Positions 56,901 to 64,000 of a DNA stretch of 64,000 nucleotides are shown here, one piece after another. The notes below the pieces were generated by a model. The model was not told where the DNA came from and ran no database searches. It worked only from the letters and a program-made list of their open reading frames with translations. Both the position numbers and the translations under genes were made by a program. Each line of letters begins with the position of its first letter. Within the stretch, counting starts at the first letter, position 1. This DNA is from Enoplolaimus lenunculus (taxonomy: Eukaryota; Nematoda; Enoplea; Enoplida; Thoracostomopsidae), in the NCBI GenBank assembly GCA_030248215.1, contig JASANG010003959.1, forward strand, positions 1 to 64,000. The letters run 5' to 3'.

Positions 56901-59900
56901 AGCATAGTTTTTATTGAATAATACTACTTTCTGGTTGTGGACCCGCGACTCCAATCTGAAATCATACAGACGGCTACGAATAGAATTTCAATGCACTCAA
57001 AAAATACGAAATAATTCTACGAAAACTTTAAAAACATAGAGTGACGCTACACTTTTTAAACCGTTCGTCGCCGTCCGTCATGGTGTGGTATCGTGCGCAA
57101 CAGGACTGTGCGGTCTCGGTCTCGGCCTTGGCAAGTCTCGGGATTTCTCCTGGTCTCGATTTCGCTTTTGTTGAGTCTCGGTGGTTTGCAAATAAAGACC
57201 AAAGAAGTAAAAAAGCGATAAACAATTGCTATTATTTGAGCTAGTTGGAGCTAATGAAAGGACACATCAATGTTTTGCTCTTATTTTAGACTAAATCTAC
57301 ATGCATGAACCACCAAAAATCGGGAACTTGTTGGCTTCATCCAACCCTATGGCTGTATTATTAAAGCCTCAAGTTCCCTCAAAATGACAATCTTACTACA
57401 TTATGACATGGATGGCTTGTGACAGTTAAAAATTGATCGAGACTAAGACCAAAAGTCTCGGTCTCGGTAGGCTGGGTCTCGGTACCGGTCTCGCTTTGTT
57501 TTGACCGAAAACGCCCATCCCTGGTGCGCAAATTACTCCGGTACCATACCGTACGATGAGAGACGTCGCCGTACAAGTATAGTGCCACACTTATTGCGCT
57601 CCAGTTGCGACCGGATGTCAAACATTCGGAAACGGAAGTCTTTTATTCGCTGGATACCAAAAAGAAACCGAATACCCGAGCGCAGCCTAATTTTGCCACA
57701 GGAAAACACCAACCGCGCACCCTTTTGACGAGTCCGACAGTGGCAAGTATAAACTTGACCAAAATATACGTTACCAAACCTCTGACACAGAAGACGTTGC
57801 ACGTCTCATTATAAAAAATAGTTAAAGCCATAAACAGTAACCCTTACCCGGAGCCGCATAGTCACCACAAGTTGGCTGGTCTGTGCTCCAAGAAGCATAG
57901 TGAACCGCGTTTGGTGCAACTCCAGCCCAGGTTCTTTTAGCAAGTTCCCAATCGGTATATCAACTTCGCCCAGATCACGTTCGTTTCCAAAATTTTTTGC
58001 CTGCAAATTTATTATACAGAATAAAAACAACAAATAAAATTAATGCTTCACGGCATTATATATTAATATAAAACACACTTTTATTTCAATTCAATAATTC
58101 CAAAATGACAATAAATTACTCGCAAGGTTAAAGCATTATTAACAATATGCGGAAATTTACAAAACATACCATATTACCAGAAAATATCATAATCTGCACG
58201 TACAAATTTTATGTTCAAAGCGATGCAATTAACTGCATGTGGCTACAGCTGCAATATTCCTACACCGAAAGCCCATAAATTGCGATTGAGTGTTTGCACG
58301 AGCAAATCCACAAAAACTACCATTTAAATGCTTTACAGCAAAAACTACATCAATTGAACAATTTAATCTAGTAAGCATTTTGTTGGTACTTTAAAAGATA
58401 TGGTTTGCGTTCGTGGGCTGTCCAGCGTAAAATTGAATCTCTGTTGAAATACAGGTTTTGTTGTTTTTTGTTTTGCATAAGTCTTTCTTATCTGCGTACC
58501 AACACATGCTTCAATGTACGGCGACGGTTCCAAATCCGCTCGAAGTAGCTAAAACAACACACTTTTACAACGTAACATCTATCTATATTATTAAAATTAT
58601 AACTCCAAACATACGTGCAAGCATAATTCCACCAATATAGAACAAATAATTATGTTTCTGCAAATCTTGCAACCACTTTGACTAGTTTCTTTATAGCTCA
58701 CAAATTTCCATATCAATTTTGGTACAACACTCCAGCATATACAAATTATTGTCATTTGATGACTTACAATATTTTAAACCTGAATTTTCAACAAAATAAC
58801 GGATCACAAAGTTTTACTGGATGGACCAAATTTTCTCTGGCTATGTTACAGGCTATAGTTGGTAATAATTGTGATGCCCATTCCAGTCACCAACCAAACT
58901 ATGCCCTCTTTATGTCTCTCAAGTTTAATATACAAAAAGAACGACGAAACGTACAGGTAAATCAGATGCACTATCGACAAACACAGACAACAATCCACAA
59001 TTGAGGGTCATATCTCCAAACGACATATCGTGTTCCCATTGACGCTAAAACGAACACTTGTTGCATTGCTCTGTGCGATATGTGTGTATTCAGATTGAAG
59101 GTAGAATATTTTTTGCTCGGTTTGTAAGGAACCTTTACCCATATTCTTAAATGTGCGCAACATTTATCACCAGCTACTGATAGGTCTTGTAACTTTCAAA
59201 TCAGTGAACGAGGAGCTTCGAAATTCAGAGACTTTTCAGACTTGATTTATCTTCTGTGCAAATTTTGAAATCCACTTGGTAGTTCGTGAGTGTAAAAACC
59301 TATCACAAACTGGTAATAAACGCTATACGCATTTGATAATATGGGCTCTTATCACCAGCTTTCATTTCGTTCGAATACGTATCAGAATTATTAAAAACAA
59401 AACTGCAACATTGATAATCGTGAAACGTTGCAAACCAAAAGCCAATAGCCGGATATCAGTGGTAGTTGTCAAACACACATGAGGTCAGGTAAAATACAGT
59501 GAAATGACAAATATGACACGACACTTCGACCATGAAAAAAGTTGACATACAAAATTGCTCACTACAGCGTTGATACAACTTGCAATTCGCACACAACCTG
59601 TAAGGCAAATTCCACAATATCATGCGTACAGCAGACAACGTGTGAGGGGATAGTGTGATGGAAAGTAAAGTCAAAAAACTGCAGCGTCCATCACACTACT
59701 CCCTCAAACATTACCTCCGGTACGCGTAATATTGAGGAAGCTGAATAAAAGCGAATAAAAACCAAAAACATCGTTGAAAGAAAACTGACTTTATCCAATG
59801 CAGCAGCTTCATCACTCAAATACAACCAAACAATCCTCAAATGCACATCGCCGTGTTTGCAGTTTTCCAACGGAAACCACTGAAATAAAACCAAAAAGAC

Positions 59901-62900
59901 AGCGAAAACATTAAATAGATTAAACTATCAAATAATACAAAAAAGACAAAGTAAAAGGAAATCTAACAAAAAGTATAACAACAAAAACAATAGCATCAAA
60001 ATCGCAAACAATAGCCACCAAACTTCACATAAATATAAGAAATCAGCAAAAATATACAAATTTACCTGATCGACCACACCCTTCGCTCGAATATTGTCAA
60101 GGTCAATTGTTGTTCTAAAAATTTAAACAATGCTGTACACAGGCGCAAAACCAAGGTGGTCTAGTCATCCCAACACATGAACCAAGAAACGTTTCACGAA
60201 TCACAAAACGTCAAGCTGTTAACGGTCGCAAACGCACAAAAATAAAAAATAAAAACTTTTCACAAAATTGAAATTAATATTAACAGAGCCATACATAAAT
60301 CTCTGATTGCTTTCTCAGCATCATATCCGGTAAACTTGAAACAGTCTGTAACAGTCTCTAAACGAGCAACCCACCCTCAACATTGGGCAACACCAAACCT
60401 CCGATACCATGCTCCTTACAAACTGTTTACTGGAGATTCCCGCTTTACTACTGGCTAACGATTATCACAGACACTGGAACTCCTAGTGCTGGTACGCTAC
60501 ATTGACTTCCAGTAAAATTGAATGTGAAAACAGTAGGGATAACTTATGGAAAACGGTTTGTAGCAACGAGCACAAAGACATCTATTCGAGAAACACAGAC
60601 ACAAGAACCACAACTGGGAAACTCTTCCCCGAAGTTACTACCTGCCAAGTTCTTCATCTTTAGATCCCACATCTTCATCATAGCACTCGATGACAATTTT
60701 TTGTCCAACCGCGTTGTCAACAATGGCTTCATACATTTCATTCCATGTTGGACTTAAATCGTCATCGATAACAGCTGATTTGAATGTTTGGCCACCAACT
60801 TAAAACACGCAAAGGTCAAAAAGTTTGCTGGAAGCGTAGATGACATCAGAGGTAAAGCAAAATCAGGTGGCTAAATTAACAAAAACTTTTCCAAATTTTA
60901 ACAATAAGCTATAAAATGTTGCCAAGAAGTTGTTTGAACCACATTGCCGGAGCGACATCTCCGGTTGTACACTGTTACAAGCTGTTTAAACGAAAATAAG
61001 CAAATAATGAACTGAATTTTGGCAGTTTACATGTGGCTAGCAAATTTACAAACGTAAAAAGCCCTAAGCCGGTCCATATAAGTTAACTGCTGCTAAATCC
61101 AGACATTTCATTGGATAATTTGTAATTATAAACTGACATAGCTAATACTACGTATCTAATGAATGCAATTTGGTATCTGCGATGAAATCCTTAACTCACG
61201 TACCAGAGATGCTACAGTATGGGTCAGATTTGCCTTTCCGTAAAAACGATACATCTCGATTCTCGAGATTACGAGCTTCGACAAGGCAAATACGAACAAC
61301 TCCCTAGAAATATCAGAACTATGGTAGCAACCAGTCTTCCACATCTTGATTTGCATTTTAACACGAGAAGTCCAAGTCATATTTTTCTTTTAAAAGCCAC
61401 CAGCATCAGGCAGGTTGTAAATGGAATTCCGATACCGATTTGAAGTCCAGTTAAATTCAAGTTCCGATTGCAATTGGAAGTATAATCTAAATCGTAATAC
61501 GGAACATTTATTTCGTTCGCTATTTTATTGTTGTCATTTACTACTTAATACATAATAACCATGGATAACATGTTCGCGTAAACTCCGTAAAATATAAGCA
61601 ACATAAAATACTTTTAAACAATGATTTTGCAATGGTAAATACAAATTATATAACATAAGGCTCGAATAATGAAAAATAGTATGGAGTCTCAAAATCTGTA
61701 GTTCGGATTCCGATATCAAATTCCGATTCCAATTTAAATTAGTCCAGTTTGATATTCTCGCATCAGGGTATTTAGTTTGAAGCTTTGCCGGTCGGGACAA
61801 CGCACAACGCTTTCGCGCTCACTTAACAGTAATTGGCCATTACATCTGTGCGAATTATAACCGCAAATTTCGACAAATATACTTTGTATTTACGGTTTGA
61901 AAATTCGAAACATAATATGCAATTACAAACACGGAGTATAAAAACTGTTTCAAAAACATTTCTTGCAAAGTTTTGATTATTTTTTATTGGTCAGGTGAGC
62001 TGTTACTTACATCCGGTGTCGGAAAGTGCAATTTGATAGGATCTACGTCGGCAACTAACGGAATTGTGATTGCGTTTGGCAGAACACAAATATTCGCAAT
62101 TTGACTCATAACCACAGATTTGATTGCGCTAAACAGTCCAGGCAGTTCAACCATTTCACCGAGTCCAGTTAAATCGAAATCAATCACCTACAAACAACGA
62201 ATATAAATTAAATCAAAAGCCAAAATTGGATAATTGAATTCGAACACAGGGCCTTTAAAAACACAGGTGGTAGGATTCGCAGTTTTTCTACTGACGTGCG
62301 ACCCGCGCTTGCCGAAATGCATATAACAAAAAGATGACAATTAAGCAGCCAACTCACACGCGCATCATATGCCAACTCGTCGAACAGGGGAACAGCCAGA
62401 ATTTTGGCAAAAGATTTAACGTTCTAAGTAATATACGAAATTTAATTACAGTCTGACCACCTGAAAAAGTAATAACAACAAAGAAGGTGCTTGACGCGTA
62501 TATAATTCTCCGAGCTACGCTTTTTACCATGTTCCAAGAAAGCTATACTAACTGAAGATAGAAGCTGGCCACATCTGAGAATAATGGATCATAGTTATCC
62601 AAAAACATGAAACCAAACTCAAAGCTTACCGGATTATTTAAAAAATACGCCGATACGCCACCCATCAGAGGTGGTTTCGAAATTAGTGGCTTGCAAACCG
62701 CTCGTAGCCGGCCTCGAAGCTGAAATGGACCACCGTCAGTTTACTTGGGTTTACATGTTTACACCTTTAGAAATTTTTCCGAAAAGCTACAAAATGAGGA
62801 AGTGCAAACTGACTGATGCAAGAACGACTATGCTTGCAACCACTAGTGGAATCCTCTATGAGACTCTTCAAATAGATTTGACTACGTGACATATTGACTC

Positions 62901-63744
62901 TGCAAGGGAACATGATTTAAATAAAATCTAAGAGCCACGATTTACTGTATCATAAGTTTAAAGATCTTCCAGAGTGTCATGTTGAACAGTATAAACGAAC
63001 AAAAATTCATTTAATTCACCAGGTTCAAAAATAATTTAAAAACTATGAAAAAGAGAACTAACTTGAAGACCAGTCATTCCACCTTTAAAAGCACCAACGC
63101 TCACTACAAAATTGCTGTCACCCGAATATCTACAATTAAATAATTAATTAGAATACTAGAGACTAAGACAAAATCTACTTCGGAGCTACATTCTCAAACG
63201 GCCATAGCACCTTGCTTAGTTTTCCAAATAAGCGTGGCGACACAACATCGCATATTAATTAATACAACTTCTGAACGGTAACTTCTGTTGCTCCAAAACA
63301 CTAAACAAAATAATTTGCAATATTCGACAGTTTATACGAACTTTTTCTGTGTTCATATTCTCAAATGTGTGCAGCACTAAGCACCAGTTGGCAATAGTTC
63401 TTCGAACCCTACAACTAGTAAACAGTTGGCTTTGAAATTCTAAACACGCTTTACATTTGGTTTGTCCTACCTCTATACAAATTTTGACTTTCACCGCTAC
63501 TGCGGTTTGCTTATTTGAAACCCTTTTATTAATTGGCGATATGTGCTACAAACAACAGGGAATGCGATTCTTAGGTTTAAAAAATGGATAATTGAAATAA
63601 TTCAATTATATAATTAAAGATATGTATTTAAATCGAAAAACAAACTTCATAAACGAACAGCACTTACGACACATCCATGTCCATGATTATCGTATCACGA
63701 GGAACATTGGTTGAATATACTTTAATTCCACCTACGCGAAGAGG
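51915..63744 (-). CDS. ESYT: Extended synaptotagmin, 3' part (18 exons, partial)
   Basis: ER-anchored tether that binds the plasma membrane through C2 domains and moves lipids with its SMP domain. Exons: 63668-63744, 63063-63129, 62630-62719, 62011-62187, 61204-61303, 60642-60798, 60066-60114, 59790-59879, 58955-59044, 58390-58548, 57848-58000, 56928-56955, 54202-54478, 53883-53985, 53180-53334, 52611-52719, 52239-52291, 51915-51981. All have GT donors and AG acceptors. Their phases agree and the total, 2001 bp, is 667 codons including the stop, with no interruption. Order is SMP (second half), C2A, C2B, a Gln/Ser-rich linker, C2C, as in vertebrate ESYT2/ESYT3. About 200 N-terminal residues, with the ER hairpin and first half of SMP, lie beyond the window. 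Exon borders of weaker sites (59790, 58390) are less certain. Confidence 0.94.
52725..52775. repeat. (AAT)n microsatellite in E-Syt intron
   Basis: Short imperfect AATAATAAT run directly upstream of the acceptor of the 52611-52719 exon (on the minus strand it forms the T-rich tract). Confidence 0.8.
54202..56955 (-). other. ESYT: E-Syt linker: 28 bp micro-exon and Gln/Ser-rich exon
   Basis: A 28 bp micro-exon (56928-56955, IGVAGPQPE) joins C2B to a 277 bp exon coding a low-complexity linker with NEEQQQQQ, then LGRSSSLLDHRNAGRRSPSY and RVRKRKL, basic and Ser-rich like the ESYT2/3 C2B-C2C linker. Without the micro-exon the flanking frames do not match (phase 0 to phase 1), which supports it. 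The 2.4 kb intron between them is the longest intron in the gene. Confidence 0.85.
55066..55353 (+). other. Unassigned 95-codon open frame inside E-Syt intron
   Basis: Plus-strand frame (contains RLKNCDVSEPVYRISEII) opposite to E-Syt, within the intron 54479-56927. It ends at a TAA, and upstream no promoter or exon pattern is supported. It may be an old inserted gene fragment. No family is recognised. Confidence 0.2.
57101..57523. mobile_element. hAT-like MITE with perfect 8 bp duplication in E-Syt intron
   Basis: 423 bp, termini CAGGACTGTGCGGTCTCGG and the complement CAGGGATGGGCGTTTTCGG, flanked by GTGCGCAA at 57093-57100 and 57524-57531 (8 of 8). The interior has GTCTCGGTCTCGG repeats near both ends. 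It lies in the intron between the C2B exon and the 28 bp micro-exon, and is inserted in a GC-richer patch (57040-57830). Confidence 0.85.
57532..57830 (+). other. GC-richer fossil coding-like patch in E-Syt intron
   Basis: Several frames stay open, and one plus-strand frame reads GYQKETEYPSAA and later DESDSGKYKLDQNIRYQTSD. Composition differs from the surrounding intron. It is probably a degraded inserted gene or repeat; not E-Syt sequence. Identity unknown. Confidence 0.25.
57848..59044 (-). other. ESYT: E-Syt exons coding C2B
   Basis: GLLSVFVDSASDLP, then EPSPYIEACVGTQIRKTYA, then FNFTLDSPRTQTISF, then LGEVDIPIGNLLKEPG and QLVVTMRLR. The usual DPY is SPY, and the third loop lacks the Asp cluster (AKNFGNERD), so this C2 is unlikely to bind Ca2+. 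C2B of vertebrate E-Syts is also largely structural. Confidence 0.9.
59790..61303 (-). other. ESYT: E-Syt exons coding C2A
   Basis: GVVRICLVEARNLENRDVSF then GKSDPYCSIS, then LSPTWNEMYEAIVDN, then CYDEDVGSKDEELG, then WFPLENCKHGDVHLRIVW. Asp residues at the NRD, SDPY and YDED positions are those that bind Ca2+ in C2 domains, so C2A looks Ca2+-competent, as known for ESYT2. Confidence 0.92.
62011..63744 (-). other. ESYT: E-Syt exons coding the SMP domain end
   Basis: Four exons read PLRVGGIKVYSTN, SYSGDSNFVVSVGAFKGG, LRGRLRAVCKPLISKPPLMG and VIDFDLTGLGEMVELPGLF, ending ANICVLPNAITIPLV and LHFPTPD. These match the SMP signature of E-Syts (VGGIKVY, FDLTGLGE, LPNxxTxPLV), the tubular lipid-binding module. 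The next residues begin C2A directly, as in the family. Confidence 0.92.
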
Positions 63745-64000
63745 CTAAAACAACTAGAAACATACAAAAGCAAATATAATAAATATCAAAAAAGAACCCG
63801 GAAGCTTGAACAAAAGCCAATATATAGCAATAGGCGTTGACGAAATTAAACCAGCTGTACGCTCTCATCTACCAGACGTAAATACACTCGTGTCGTGTCC
63901 GTGTTACCTGACAAGTTCTTACAGTTAATCTTGTCCGAAATACCTCTTAATGTCAAAGACGGCCGATCACTGGTAATAAGAGTATGCAACAGCTCACATT

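Noticed and set aside
63840-64000. Possible extra E-Syt exon upstream of 63744
   Set aside because: Both strands show splice-like flanked open segments, but neither reads like the SMP residues expected before PLRVGG.

Overview
The window looks like nuclear DNA of an invertebrate animal. It is AT-rich, its host genes are split by short GT-AG introns, and it carries many kinds of eukaryotic mobile elements. A tunicate of the Ciona type is my best guess, from general character rather than a diagnostic sequence. Two host genes are secure, both on the minus strand: an intronless uracil-DNA glycosylase (UNG, 41775-42602) and the 3' two thirds of an extended synaptotagmin (E-Syt, 51915-63744, continuing past the window end).

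Layout. 1 to about 18.2 kb is a large inverted repeat (arms about 1-8565 and 9665-18160 around a 1.1 kb spacer). Each arm carries, from outside in: a 1.79 kb LTR; a gene-like region with a tyrosine-recombinase-like domain and a SET methyltransferase-like end (called element A); a Harbinger-like MITE; a terminal-inverted-repeat element filled with E2F-like motifs; and a smaller nested inverted repeat with cruciform-forming hairpins. On the right, the LTR belongs to a structurally complete, young, non-autonomous LTR retrotransposon (16537-21892, target duplication GTTGC) inserted in element A, whose N-terminal part resumes at 21893-22944.

23-36 kb holds AT-rich repeats and a second, more diverged relative of element A (element B, minus strand, about 32.2-36.1 kb). 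Beside it lies a suspect stretch: 26.7-28.6 kb is an error-rich direct copy of 30.9-32.8 kb, and 29577-30614 contains no cytosine at all on the given strand. It matches the neighbouring copies with their cytosines deleted, so it is almost certainly a base-calling or assembly artefact.

36-41 kb holds MITEs, including another E2F-motif element (39460-40185) and a hAT-like MITE. 41-43 kb has UNG, flanked by a MITE and a tRNA-like sequence. 43.3-48.5 kb is a minisatellite of roughly 100 units of 47 bp passing into 64 bp units, whose start matches hAT-like MITE ends found next to it. 49-51.9 kb is repeat debris and hAT-like MITEs. 51.9 kb to the end is E-Syt: 18 exons totalling 2001 bp in one continuous frame, coding the end of the SMP lipid-transfer domain and three C2 domains.

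The most novel item is the pairing of a tyrosine-recombinase-like domain with a C-terminal SET domain in two divergent repeats. The host genes do ordinary work: DNA uracil repair, and ER-plasma membrane tethering with lipid transfer.
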